Positions 17,176 through 26,146 are shown, numbered from the stretch's first letter. The stretch is 64,000 nucleotides of DNA from Paenibacillus timonensis (GCF_022427145.1 NZ_JAKSXN010000008.1:1-64000), one strand, 5' to 3'. The notes: a model not told the origin generated them from the sequence alone. Numbers and translations: made by a program.

Positions 17176-18714
17176 ATGCAGAATAACCATGAATCCATCG
17201 GAATCATTGACATCGGGTCAAACTCCATCCGTTTGGCCATTTATGAAGCGACCCCGCAAGGGCATTACCGTCTGATTAACGAGCTGAAGGAATCGGCGCG
17301 ATTAAGCGAAAAAATGAATGCCGAAGGGGCTATGGAAGCGAAAGAAATCCATTCGATCGTTCCGATCCTGCGCCAATTCCGCGAGGTGTGCGGAGCTTAC
17401 GGCTGCCGAGCCATTCGCGTGGCGGCGACGGCGGCCATTCGGAACGCGGCGAATGCGCAGGAAATTGGCAAGCTGCTGGAGGAAGAAACCGGCCTGCCGG
17501 TAGAAATCCTGTCCGGCGAACAGGAAGCTTATTTCGGATTTATCGCCGTCGCCGGAGGGATGGCAATCGAGGACGGCTTCCTGATCGATATTGGGGGCGG
17601 AAGCACGGAAATTACTTTATTTCGCGGGCGGCAGCTGGCGGAGAGCGTTTCGTTGCCGATCGGCGCGGTGAACGCCCAGGTGAAATTCGGTTTGCCGGAG
17701 GAGCCTTGGCCGCCGGAACAGATCGCGCGGCTCCAGGCGGAAGTCGGGCGGATGTTGGACGTCCTGCCTTGGATCGGGGCCCATCCGGGATTCCCGCTGA
17801 TCGGGCTGGGGGGGACGATCCGTACGCTGGGCAAGCTGGATCAGCGTCGGCGCAAATACCCGCTCCGCTTGGCGCATCACTACCGGCTGGAGCCGGACGG
17901 CCTTCGCCACTACGCGGAAACTCTGCCTCAGCTGCCGCTGGAGAAACGCAAACGGATCGACGGGTTATCTAAGGCGCGTGCCGATATCATTGTGCCGGGG
18001 ACGGTCATCTTGAAGACGGTCTTCGATCGCATTGGAGCCTCGTGTTGCCTGGTCAGCGGCTCGGGCCTGCGCGAAGGACTGCTGCAGGATACGCTGGGTC
18101 TCGGCGTACCGGCTGCGGATGAGGTGCTGGAACGGCAAGCCGACACGCTGCTGGCGTTTCATGCGCTGGCTCCCATTGCCCACTTCCGCCAAGTTCGCAG
18201 GTATGCAGAGCAGCTATACCGGTTGTTGGCGAAAGAGCCTGACGACAGGGATCCGGCCAAGCTGATTCGAACGGCGGCGATGCTGTACAAAATAGGCGGC
18301 ACGATCCGTTATCACCAATACGATAAACATACCATGTACTGGCTGTTGCAAGCGCCCCTTGGCGCATTGACCCATCGGGAAGCGGTACTATGCAGTTTTA
18401 TCGCCGATTATCCGGCTAATCACGGCAAAAAGTCGGGAATGGAGGAGTTCGGCGCTCTGCTGAAGGATAAGGATGACGAGTTGATTCAGAAACTCGGAGC
18501 GCTGTTGGAGGTGGCCGTCGCTCTCGACGCCAGCGAGACGCAGACGGTGGAAGCCGTCGAAGCGGTATGGGAAGGGGAAGCACTGCTGCTCAAGCTGAAA
18601 TGCCGCAGCCAAGCTTACCTGGAAACCAGGCAGCTCGAGGCTGCGGCCAAAAACTTCAAAAAAGCATGGGACCTTAGATTGGAGTGGGAGATTCGTCCAT
18701 CTTCCATGCGCTGA
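17176..18714 (+). CDS. ppx: Exopolyphosphatase, Ppx/GppA family
   Basis: A 512-residue enzyme of the actin-like ASKHA fold that releases phosphate from polyphosphate ends or hydrolyses pppGpp. The phosphate-binding loop IIDIGSNSIRLAIYE is at residues 9-23 and the second loop DIGGGSTEI near residue 140; the C-terminal HD-type helical domain (residues about 320-500) is present, as in Ppx of about 510 residues. Its 3' end overlaps the 3' end of ppk by 41 bp on the opposite strand, pairing polyphosphate breakdown with synthesis. Confidence 0.9.
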   Translation: MQNNHESIGIIDIGSNSIRLAIYEATPQGHYRLINELKESARLSEKMNAEGAMEAKEIHSIVPILRQFREVCGAYGCRAIRVAATAAIRNAANAQEIGKLLEEETGLPVEILSGEQEAYFGFIAVAGGMAIEDGFLIDIGGGSTEITLFRGRQLAESVSLPIGAVNAQVKFGLPEEPWPPEQIARLQAEVGRMLDVLPWIGAHPGFPLIGLGGTIRTLGKLDQRRRKYPLRLAHHYRLEPDGLRHYAETLPQLPLEKRKRIDGLSKARADIIVPGTVILKTVFDRIGASCCLVSGSGLREGLLQDTLGLGVPAADEVLERQADTLLAFHALAPIAHFRQVRRYAEQLYRLLAKEPDDRDPAKLIRTAAMLYKIGGTIRYHQYDKHTMYWLLQAPLGALTHREAVLCSFIADYPANHGKKSGMEEFGALLKDKDDELIQKLGALLEVAVALDASETQTVEAVEAVWEGEALLLKLKCRSQAYLETRQLEAAAKNFKKAWDLRLEWEIRPSSMR

Positions 18715-20785
18715 TCTCCCGCGCAGCGAATTGGCTCCGGCAAGGAGCCGCTTGGGAACCGACGTGGATCGGCTCGTATTTGCCGCTCGGCACCAGCCGT
18801 TTCGCTTTCGCGTTATCGGCAAGCGATAGCATCAAGATCCGAACCAGCGTCTCCCGGGTATGCGGCTTGATGACGGGACACATCAGCTCAAGGCGGCGCG
18901 TCAGGTTGCGGGTCATCCAGTCGGCGCTGGACAGCCAGACTTCGGGGTTCCCGCCGTTCTCAAAATAATAAATGCGGGAATGCTCCAGGAAGCGGTCGAC
19001 GATGCTGCGTACCGTGATCCGTTCGCTTAGGCCTTCGACGCCGGGGCGCAGGCAGCATACGCCGCGTACGATCAAGTCGATGCGGACGCCGACGGCGGAG
19101 GCGTCGTATAGTTCGTCGATCATTTCCTGATTGGATAAGGAGTTCATCTTGGCGATGATCCGCGCCGGGCGTCCGGCGGCGGCATGCTCGGCTTCCCTCC
19201 GGATCAGCTCGAACAGTTTGTCCTTCATGACGGTTGGCGCTACCGTTAACGCCTGCCATTGCTCGGCTTCCGAGTAACCCGTAATGAGATTAAACAGCTG
19301 GGAGGCGTCCTCGCCGATCGCCGAATCGGTCGTAAACAACCCGATATCGGTGTAGAGCCGGGCCGTGATATCGTTGTAGTTGCCGGTGCCAACATGGACG
19401 TAACGCTTCAGGTCGCGTCCTTCCTGGCGCACGACAAGCAGGATTTTGGCATGGGTCTTGAGCCCGATCAGGCCGTAGACGACGTGGCATCCGGCTTTCT
19501 CCAGCGTTCGCGCCCAGGCGATGTTCCGCTCTTCGTCGAAGCGGGCTTTCAACTCGACGACGACGGTGACCTGCTTGCCGGATTCCGCGGCCCTTGCCAG
19601 CGCCTGAATTAACGGCGAGTTGCCGCTGACGCGGTACAACGTCATCTTGATCGCCATCACCGCCGGATCTTCCGCGGCCTGGTCGATGAAATCGGTCACG
19701 GCGTCGAAGCTTTCGTACGGATGGTACACCAGTACATCCCTCTGTTTCAATACCTCGAAAAAGTCATCGTTCTCGTCGAATTCCCGGGGATACACCGGAT
19801 CCACTTGCGGGTAACGCAGCCGGGAAAATCCCTTGACCGCGCCCGGGAGCCGGCCGAGAAAACCCAGATCCAGCGGTCCTTCGATCTCGAAGACCGCGTC
19901 GGTAATCTCAAATTCTTCCTTCAGTACCTCAAGCGCGTAGGGGTGGATGCCTTTCTGGATTTCCAGCCGGACCGGGGCTCCCCAGCGCCGTTTGCGCAGC
20001 TCTTTTTCAATCTCCTCCAGCAAATCCTCGGCCCCTTCTTCGTCGAAAGCCAGATCGGCGTTGCGCGTCAGCCGGAATTCGTCGACGGCAAGCGGCGTAT
20101 ACCCGCTGAACAGCGTTTGGATATGATGGCGGATCAATTCCTCGATCAGGATGAAAGATTGTTTCTTGCTGTTGGAATGATGCGGCAGCGGGATAATCCG
20201 GGACAGGTTCGATGGGATCTGCACGATGGCAAAATAGGGTTCCTTCTCCTCTTCTCCCGATTGTGCCGCTCCGTTTCGTTTCAATACGACGGCCAAATAG
20301 ACGAACCCGGTATGCACGAGCGGAAACGGGCGGCTCTGGTCTACCGCCATGGGCGTCAACACCGGAAACACGATGTCGTGATAATACGTCTCCATCGATT
20401 TCCGCTGCGCTCCGTTTAATTCGTCATATCGAAGAAACTGGATGCCTTCTTTGGCGAGCTGTCTCGACAGCTCCCGGTAGGTCCGGTATTGCTCGGCGAT
20501 CATCGCCGAGATTCGAAGAATCAACCTTTTATAGAGTCCGGCCGGGGTGTAACCGGTAAAATCCTTTTTGGTATAACCCGCGCGGATTTGATCCTGGATG
20601 CCGGCGACGCGTACGCTCATGAACTCGTCCAAATTGCTGGAAACGATGGAGAGGAATTTGGCCCTTTCCAGCAAAGGCGTGCCGGAATCCTTGGCTTCTT
20701 GCAGCACGCGGCGGTTAAATTCCACCCAACTGAGGTCGCGGTTCAAATAACGCGGTCCTTGTTTTTTCATCACCATATCCGCCAT
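18674..20785 (-). CDS. ppk1: Polyphosphate kinase
   Basis: A 703-residue PPK1 that builds long-chain polyphosphate from ATP. The N-terminal helical domain begins LNRDLSWVEFNRRVLQEA, and the catalytic phospholipase-D-like halves include LKARFDEERNIAWARTLE and the autophosphorylated histidine in GLKTHAKILLV; a second conserved region reads RRLELMCPV. The ATG has GGAGGT nine bases upstream. The last 41 bp are shared antisense with the end of ppx. Confidence 0.95.
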   Translation of the reverse strand: MADMVMKKQGPRYLNRDLSWVEFNRRVLQEAKDSGTPLLERAKFLSIVSSNLDEFMSVRVAGIQDQIRAGYTKKDFTGYTPAGLYKRLILRISAMIAEQYRTYRELSRQLAKEGIQFLRYDELNGAQRKSMETYYHDIVFPVLTPMAVDQSRPFPLVHTGFVYLAVVLKRNGAAQSGEEEKEPYFAIVQIPSNLSRIIPLPHHSNSKKQSFILIEELIRHHIQTLFSGYTPLAVDEFRLTRNADLAFDEEGAEDLLEEIEKELRKRRWGAPVRLEIQKGIHPYALEVLKEEFEITDAVFEIEGPLDLGFLGRLPGAVKGFSRLRYPQVDPVYPREFDENDDFFEVLKQRDVLVYHPYESFDAVTDFIDQAAEDPAVMAIKMTLYRVSGNSPLIQALARAAESGKQVTVVVELKARFDEERNIAWARTLEKAGCHVVYGLIGLKTHAKILLVVRQEGRDLKRYVHVGTGNYNDITARLYTDIGLFTTDSAIGEDASQLFNLITGYSEAEQWQALTVAPTVMKDKLFELIRREAEHAAAGRPARIIAKMNSLSNQEMIDELYDASAVGVRIDLIVRGVCCLRPGVEGLSERITVRSIVDRFLEHSRIYYFENGGNPEVWLSSADWMTRNLTRRLELMCPVIKPHTRETLVRILMLSLADNAKAKRLVPSGKYEPIHVGSQAAPCRSQFAAREISAWKMDESPTPI

Positions 20786-20927
20786 GTACGAATGACCTCC
20801 GCCTATTTTTTCTTCCTATGATCCTTCTATTTTACTATGATGCGAGGCGTTGAAATGCATGGTTTTGTAAAATCTATGTAAAAATTATAACTCTATGTAA
20901 AGCCGTTTGCCCAAATCCGTTTCTTTC

Positions 20928-20954
20928 GGTTAGGTTGGCGGCAAAAATGGGTAA
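20928..20954 (+). promoter_or_regulatory. SigB-like promoter of the L25/Ctc gene
   Basis: GGTTAG (20928-20933), a 15-bp spacer and GGGTAA (20949-20954) resemble the SigB consensus GTTTAA-N12-15-GGGTAT. The B. subtilis homologue ctc is a classic SigB gene. Whether this organism has SigB, or a related sigma factor reads the site, is unknown. Confidence 0.4.
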
Positions 20955-21019
20955 TATACGTTTATGGCACTTTAAGCCAATTGCCAAAACAGGCATAATT
21001 TCAAGGAGGTTGTTGCAAG

Positions 21020-21658
21020 ATGAGTACGAACCATCACACGTTTCAACTGATCGCCACGCCTAGAACGGTATTCCACCGTTCGTCGCTGCGCCAGCTGAGA
21101 CAACATGGACGCGTTCCTGCGGTCCTGTATGGAGCGGAGTCCGAGAACCTCGCGGTTCATGTGGATGTGAAGGAGCTTGTGAAGGTCGTGCGTACGGGAA
21201 GATCGGAATTTTTCGACCTGAAGGTAGAAGGAGGTCCAACCGTTCCGGCGCTGATTAAAGATGTCCAGCAGCAGCAAGGGAAGATCCTGCACGTTGATTT
21301 TCAACAGGTGTCCAAAAATAAACCAATTCGCGTGAAAATCCCGCTGCACTATGCCGGTACGGCGGAAGGAACCAAGGTAGGCGGCGTTTTGCAAATTCAG
21401 GCAACGGAGTTGGAAGTGGAGGGCTTGCCGGATATTTTGCCGGCATCCTTGGATATAGACATCACTTCGCTGGATGCGGGGGACAAGCTGTTGGCCGGGG
21501 ACGTGCAGTTGCCGGCGGGGGTAACGATGCACTCCCAACCGGAGGAATTGCTAGCGTCGATCGTGCTGCCGCGGGTAGCGGATGCGGATCTGGCCCAAGA
21601 TGCTGCGGCCGACGGAGAACCGGCCGGAACAGTAGGTTCGGGCGAAGCTGCGGAGTAA
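21020..21658 (+). CDS. rplY: 50S ribosomal protein L25/general stress protein Ctc
   Basis: A 212-residue two-domain L25 (TL5/CTC type). The N-terminal 5S rRNA-binding domain contains LRQHGRVPAVLYGAESENLAV, and the C-terminal beta domain holds KIPLHYAGTAEGTKVGGVLQ. The tail is acidic and low in complexity. AAGGAGG lies about eight bases before the ATG. It binds 5S rRNA on the ribosome; the Ctc form is linked to stress adaptation. Confidence 0.93.
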   Translation: MSTNHHTFQLIATPRTVFHRSSLRQLRQHGRVPAVLYGAESENLAVHVDVKELVKVVRTGRSEFFDLKVEGGPTVPALIKDVQQQQGKILHVDFQQVSKNKPIRVKIPLHYAGTAEGTKVGGVLQIQATELEVEGLPDILPASLDIDITSLDAGDKLLAGDVQLPAGVTMHSQPEELLASIVLPRVADADLAQDAAADGEPAGTVGSGEAAE

Positions 21659-21692
21659 GTCGCGTACATCTCCGGTTGAGATTTTTGAAGAA

Positions 21693-21732
21693 GGGCTGTT
21701 CCCAGCGCTTTAGCGTTTGGGGCAGCCTTTTT
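21693..21732 (+). terminator. Terminator of the L25 gene
   Basis: GGCTGTTCCCAGCGC and GCGTTTGGGGCAGCC form a stem with minor bulges, followed by TTTTTC. Confidence 0.7.
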
Positions 21733-21766
21733 CGTTGGGAAGGGGCTCCGAGGCCCTTCGTCCGGC

Positions 21767-21795
21767 TTGACGAAACCGGCTTTTGTAACTAGAAT
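21767..21795 (+). promoter_or_regulatory. bdbD promoter
   Basis: TTGACG (21767-21772), a 17-bp spacer and TAGAAT (21790-21795): a good vegetative promoter 58 bp upstream of the bdbD start. Confidence 0.65.
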
Positions 21796-21852
21796 GGTTG
21801 CAGGATAAATCGTATCTGGAAATCCAACATCTATAGGGAAAGAAGGGGTCGC

Positions 21853-22566
21853 ATGCCGCCGAAAACTGCAAGCAACGCTTTGGCCAAGCGCAAAGCCGAA
21901 CAACAAAAACAGCAGCAGCAAATGAAAAGAAGACGCCTGATCTGGTTTACGACGGTGGGGCTGCTTCTGGTCCTGATCATCGTCGTGTTGACCATTCAGC
22001 CGAAGCCGAAGGCTGCCGAATTTGATTACGCCGCCCTGCCCGTGCTGGGACAAGCCGACGCACCGGTGAAGGTGCTGGAGTTCGGGGACTATCAATGTCC
22101 GTCGTGTAAGCATGTCAATGAACTGATTAAGCCGGATTTGGCGAAGGATTATATAGATCAAGGCAAAGTCGCCTTTTATTTCATGAATTTGCCGTTTATC
22201 GGCTCCGATTCGTTTACGGCCGCCTTGGCCGCCCAATCGGTGTATCATCAAAGCAATGAAGCGTTTTGGACTTATTTCGATGCGATTTTCGAGCGTCAGG
22301 GTGCGGAGAACAGCGGATGGGCTTCGCCTGAATTCCTGGTGGATCTAGCCAAAGAATTGAAGCTGCCGATCGATTACGACCTGCTGCAGAAGGATATCGC
22401 GGAGGCGACGTACCAAGACGAGGTCGAGGCGCATTTGTCCAAAGGGGACAAGCTGGGCGTGAACAGCACGCCGACGTTATTCATCAACGGAGTGGAATAC
22501 GCCGGCAACCTGGGCGATTACGAAGCGCTGAAGAAGACGATCGACAACGAATTGTCCGGAGAATAA
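21853..22566 (+). CDS. bdbD: Membrane-anchored thiol-disulfide oxidoreductase, DsbA-like
   Basis: A 237-residue protein with a basic, glutamine-rich N-terminus, one membrane anchor (residues 29-49) and an extracytoplasmic thioredoxin-like DsbA domain. The active site is C82-P-S-C85, and the cis-proline region reads NSTPTLFING. It introduces disulfides into exported proteins and is reoxidised by BdbC. Its partner gene bdbC lies 857 bp downstream, separated by an unusual tandem repeat. Confidence 0.9.
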   Translation: MPPKTASNALAKRKAEQQKQQQQMKRRRLIWFTTVGLLLVLIIVVLTIQPKPKAAEFDYAALPVLGQADAPVKVLEFGDYQCPSCKHVNELIKPDLAKDYIDQGKVAFYFMNLPFIGSDSFTAALAAQSVYHQSNEAFWTYFDAIFERQGAENSGWASPEFLVDLAKELKLPIDYDLLQKDIAEATYQDEVEAHLSKGDKLGVNSTPTLFINGVEYAGNLGDYEALKKTIDNELSGE

Positions 22567-23410
22567 GGTTGAACGGAAGGCCCGGGTGAATTCAAGATTC
22601 GCCGTCGAATTAACTTCGAAGGTATCGCTTCGTGATCCAAAGATGACTTTTTCAACTACCTTTTCAGTGAAGGTTGAAAAAGGCAGGTTTGGAGCACCAA
22701 GAAGGTTGAATGAAGCTAGGGAGTGAGTAGCGGAGCGTAGCTGGAAGCTACGTGAGCAACGGAAGTCCCGGGTGAATTCAAGATTCGCCGTCGAATTAAC
22801 TTCGAGGGTATCGCTTCGTGATCGAAAGATGACTTGTTCAACTACCGTTCAATGAAGGTTGAAAAAGGCAGGTTTGGAGCACCAAGAAGGTTGAATGAAG
22901 CTAGGGAGTGAGTAGCGGAGCGTAGCTGGAAGCTACGTGAGCAACGGAAGTCCCGGGTGAATTCAAGATTCGCCGCTGATTGTTCTTCTGTGAACCCGCT
23001 TCGTGATCCAAAGATGACTTGTTCAACTACCGTTTCAATGGAGGTTGAAAAAGGCAGGTTTGGAGCACCAAGAAGGTTGAATGAAGCTAGGGAGTGAGTA
23101 GCGGAGCGTAGCTGGAAGCTACGTGAGCAACGGAAGGCCCGGGTGAATTCAAGATTCGCCGCTGATTGTTCTTCTGTGAACCCGCTTCGTGATCCAAAGA
23201 TGACTTGTTCAACTACCGTTTCAATGAAGGTTGAAAAAGGCAGGTTTGGAGCACCAAGAAGGTTGAATGAAGCTAGGGAGTGAGTAGCGGAGCGTAGCTG
23301 TAAGCTACGTGAGCAACGGAAGGCCCGGGTGAATTCAAGATTCGCCGCTGATTGTTCTTCTGTGAACCTGCTTCGTGATCCAAAGATGACTTTTTCAACT
23401 ACCTTTATAG
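22567..23410 (+). repeat. 186-bp tandem repeat between bdbD and bdbC
   Basis: About four and a half copies of a 185-186-bp unit fill this gap. The box CCCGGGTGAATTCAAGATTC recurs at 22581, 22767, 22952, 23138 and 23324. Units contain a hairpin GTAGCT-GGA-AGCTAC and another made of TTCAACTACC and GGTTGAA. Copies are nearly identical except for a 21-nt segment between GATTCGCCG and CGCTTCGTGAT, which exists in two unrelated versions: TCGAA-TTAAC-TTCGA hairpins in copies 1-2 and GTTC-TTCTGT-GAAC hairpins in copies 3-5. No credible coding frame runs through it. Confidence 0.9.
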
Positions 23411-23423
23411 AGGAGGGATGGGG

Positions 23424-23864
23424 ATGCGGGGGTTCTTGAGAAACTACGGCATCTACCTCGCCTGGCTAGTCGCGCTGGTCGCGACGGCAGGCAGCTTATA
23501 TCTTAGCGAAGTGCTGCATTATGAGCCGTGCCGGCTGTGCTGGTTCCAGCGGATCTTCATGTACCCGCAGGTCATTTTGCTGGGGATCGCCGCCTATAAG
23601 AACGACCGTCAGATCATTCCGTACGTGCTTCCGCTCAGCATCATCGGCGGCTCGATCTCCATCTACCACTACAGCGAGCAAAAAATCCCCGCGTTAGCCA
23701 AGCTGCTTCCCTGCAAAATAGGCGTGCCGTGCAACGTGGATTACCTGGGTCAAGGCTGGCTCGGATTTATGACGATCCCGTTCATGGCGCTTGTCGCCTT
23801 CGTGCTGATCGTCCTGTTCTTGTTGGCCGCTCGGGGGCCCAAAGAGGTAGCCGAGGAGTCATAA
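23424..23864 (+). CDS. bdbC: Disulfide bond formation protein, DsbB-like
   Basis: A 146-residue protein with four predicted membrane helices. It has the two cysteine pairs of BdbC/DsbB: C36-R-L-C39 after the first helix and C97/C103 in the second external loop. It reoxidises BdbD using membrane quinone. ATG 23424 is preferred over ATG 23418 because AGGAGGG at 23411-23417 touches the earlier codon but is properly spaced from the later one. I see no clear promoter of its own downstream of the repeat, so it may be read through from bdbD. Confidence 0.9.
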   Translation: MRGFLRNYGIYLAWLVALVATAGSLYLSEVLHYEPCRLCWFQRIFMYPQVILLGIAAYKNDRQIIPYVLPLSIIGGSISIYHYSEQKIPALAKLLPCKIGVPCNVDYLGQGWLGFMTIPFMALVAFVLIVLFLLAARGPKEVAEES

Positions 23865-24014
23865 CGTGGAGTAAGGGGATAGGAAGAGGCTGTGGCATCC
23901 TTCAGGAGGAGGCCATGCCTCTTTTTTTGCGCTTCGGTGCATCGCGGCGAAAATTGCTTTGAAGCGGCAACCTTTTTAAGGTTCGGGCCGTCTGTGTATA
24001 TGGGGGTGTTCGTA

Positions 24015-24947
24015 TTGACAAACATGAGTTTGAAGAAAAATAAATGGAAGAAAACAACCGGCTGGCTGGGGATGCTCCTGTTGGTGATCTCGTTGACTGC
24101 GTGCGCCGGGAACGGTTCCGAGCCTGGGATCGACGCAGGCGAAACGAACGGGAATCAGACGGCGCCAAGCAACAACGGCAACACGACGGACCCATCCAAC
24201 AATGCGCCGGCTGACGACGCAGGCGATGCGAAGCAAGGGACGGGGACGTTCGTTGGACTGATTGACAACCACTCCGCGGAGATTGAGGTGGAGGGGACGC
24301 CGACGGCTTTTCAATTGGATGAATCGTTAAGCTCGGCGGCGCAGAAACTGCAGCAAGGGACGCCTGTGTCTTTCGAATACGTGGAACGGGCAGTGGAAGG
24401 CGATGCAACGCTGAAACAGCTGGTTTTGACAAAGCTCGAGGCGGCTCCTGCCAAAGGCACGACGGACTCCGGTACGACGTCGGAGCTGCCGGCCGAGAAA
24501 TCGCTGGAGGTTGAGCTGGAAGGCATGAAGGAGATGCGAACCGCCACGCTTGCGAGGGGGGAGGGGTATGCGTTCTACATGTTCGACGGCTTCTCTTTTG
24601 ACGCTGGAATCAACAAATTAACGATGGATTATGACCCGGGATATCATCTCGTGATCACCAAGCTGCCTTCCGGCTACGATGTCGAGGAATTGGCGAAGGC
24701 AGCCAAAGAAGATTTGTCCAAGATCGGCAAAGTCGAGCAGTGGTCGGGCGACCAACTCTATGTCACAATGCGCGATGCCGAGCTGTTCCTGATCGCTCAA
24801 GGCGGAGGTCTGACTCAGGAATATATCGTCAAGAACATGGGCGGGCAGGGATTTGCCTTCCTGATCAACATGCCGCAACGCGAAGCCTCGGAAGGTTTTG
24901 GTCCGATGGCGTTCGCGTCCATCAACACTACGGTGGCCACGGATTAA
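24015..24947 (+). CDS. Lipoprotein of unknown function
   Basis: A protein of about 310 residues from TTG 24015 (GGGGG eight bases upstream; ATG 24024 and ATG 24000 are alternatives). A basic N-terminus, a hydrophobic stretch and lipobox LTAC with C30 mark it as a lipoprotein. A linker rich in N, T, P and D follows (residues about 35-75), then a small beta-rich domain (GTFVGLIDNHSAEIEVEG), a second low-complexity stretch, and a C-terminal domain of about 140 residues (from LEVELEGMKEMRTATLARGE). I recognise no family with certainty. The adjacent bdb genes raise no specific functional link. Confidence 0.7.
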   Translation: MTNMSLKKNKWKKTTGWLGMLLLVISLTACAGNGSEPGIDAGETNGNQTAPSNNGNTTDPSNNAPADDAGDAKQGTGTFVGLIDNHSAEIEVEGTPTAFQLDESLSSAAQKLQQGTPVSFEYVERAVEGDATLKQLVLTKLEAAPAKGTTDSGTTSELPAEKSLEVELEGMKEMRTATLARGEGYAFYMFDGFSFDAGINKLTMDYDPGYHLVITKLPSGYDVEELAKAAKEDLSKIGKVEQWSGDQLYVTMRDAELFLIAQGGGLTQEYIVKNMGGQGFAFLINMPQREASEGFGPMAFASINTTVATD

Positions 24948-24982
24948 CCCGACCACCCGAATTAGTATTAAAACAGCAAGCA

Positions 24983-25023
24983 AAACCGTCCGTGCAGGGT
25001 TCCTGCAGCGGGCGGTTTTTTTT
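24983..25023 (+). terminator. Terminator of the lipoprotein gene
   Basis: ACCGTCCGTGCAGG pairs with CCTGCAGCGGGCGGT with one bulge, followed by nine or more T. Confidence 0.9.
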
Positions 25024-25045
25024 TGATGAAGGGAGTGAGGGGAAG

Positions 25046-25229
25046 AAATGTTGTATTTCGTGCAACAATTCTCCCTGGATGAAGAGGGGGAGGCCAAAAT
25101 GTTGCATAAAGTACAACAATTTCACCTACCTCAGGGGAAAATCGCCCGAAAATATTGCATTAAGTACAACAATTTGCGGGCGTTAGGCAATATAATCCCT
25201 GAAATGTTGTACGAAATACAACATTTTTT
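25046..25229. repeat. Four regularly spaced palindromes
   Basis: Four related dyads start at 25046, 25097, 25150 and 25202, so spacing is 51, 53 and 52 bp. Each follows AAATRTTGYA-N4/5-TRCAACAWTT; the last, AAATGTTGTA-CGAA-TACAACATTT, is perfect. The roughly 27-bp stretches between them are unrelated. The array lies between a terminator and the 3' end of the AraC gene, so it is far from any promoter I can see. Confidence 0.8.
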
Positions 25230-25264
25230 AGATGGGCACCGCAGCAGGCTGGCGAGCAGCCTCC

Positions 25265-26146
25265 TCAAGACGTATATTGCTTGCGGAACGCGCGGGGCGA
25301 GCAGCCGTTCTTGAGCGCAAACCGGTTGGAAAAATACGGGGTGCTGTTGAAGCCGATGTAAGCCGCGATGTCCGCGATAGGCCACTCCGTCTTGAGCAGC
25401 AGGAGCTTAGCTTGCTCCAACCGGTAGTGCAGCAAGTAGTCGTTTGGCGTCATGCCGTACACCTGCTTCATGCAGCGGGTAATGTAGTTGTAGTGGTAAT
25501 GCAGCGCATCGGCCATTTGCCCGCTGTTCAGCTCCGAGCGGTAATTGCTTTTGATGTAGGCTTCGGCTTTCTCCGCAACGGTAACTACCGGTGAAGCGTG
25601 CGATTCCAGCTGCCGGAGGTCCATGGCGCGGAGCAGCTCCTCAAACCTCTGCTGCCGGTTCCAAAACGCCCGAGATTGGCGTTCCCCCAAGCTCTCCAGC
25701 AACTGCCGGAACAAGCGGAACGTTTGGTCGGGAGAGGGGAGGTCCCCCGCTTTGGGGAACTGCAGGGAATACGGCGAAGCCAGGAAACGGCCGTAATGCT
25801 CGTCCGCATCGGGATAGCGGTGGTCCGCTTCCTCCGCGGGGACCTGCTGCCACGCGCAAACCGTATGAAAATGCAGCCAGTAAAACGCCGTGGGTTCCTC
25901 GCAAGGCTTCACCGTGTAATGATGCCGATCGGGCAGCAGCAGCAGCGATTGGCCTGCTCCGAGGCTCCAGGCTTGTCCGTCCTCACCGAGGAATAACGTT
26001 CCGGATTCCACCGCGATCCAGTCGAAAATGCCGATATTCCGCCGATTGGGATGCTCATCTCCAGGCTGATACACGGTATGCCCGCATTCGAGAAAATAGG
26101 GCAAGGGCGGGGCCGTAAGCTGCACCAGGTCCGTCGGCTTTGACAA
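25265..26146 (-). CDS. AraC-family transcriptional regulator
   Basis: A 293-residue regulator with an N-terminal cupin-type sensor domain (AGQSLLLLPDRHHYTV) and a C-terminal AraC helix-turn-helix pair (SGQMADALHYHYNYITRCMK and IADIAAYIGFNSTPYFSNRF). TTG 26146 is preferred because GGAGGG lies seven bases before it; ATG 26161 would overlap that site. It is divergent from the GH127 gene and most likely activates it in response to an arabinoside, which is an inference from position. Confidence 0.85.
   Translation of the reverse strand: MSKPTDLVQLTAPPLPYFLECGHTVYQPGDEHPNRRNIGIFDWIAVESGTLFLGEDGQAWSLGAGQSLLLLPDRHHYTVKPCEEPTAFYWLHFHTVCAWQQVPAEEADHRYPDADEHYGRFLASPYSLQFPKAGDLPSPDQTFRLFRQLLESLGERQSRAFWNRQQRFEELLRAMDLRQLESHASPVVTVAEKAEAYIKSNYRSELNSGQMADALHYHYNYITRCMKQVYGMTPNDYLLHYRLEQAKLLLLKTEWPIADIAAYIGFNSTPYFSNRFALKNGCSPRAFRKQYTS

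Noticed and set aside
25046-25229. Repeats with about 27-bp unique spacers that resemble a small CRISPR array
   Set aside because: The repeats differ at several positions, are themselves full palindromes, and no cas gene is in the window.
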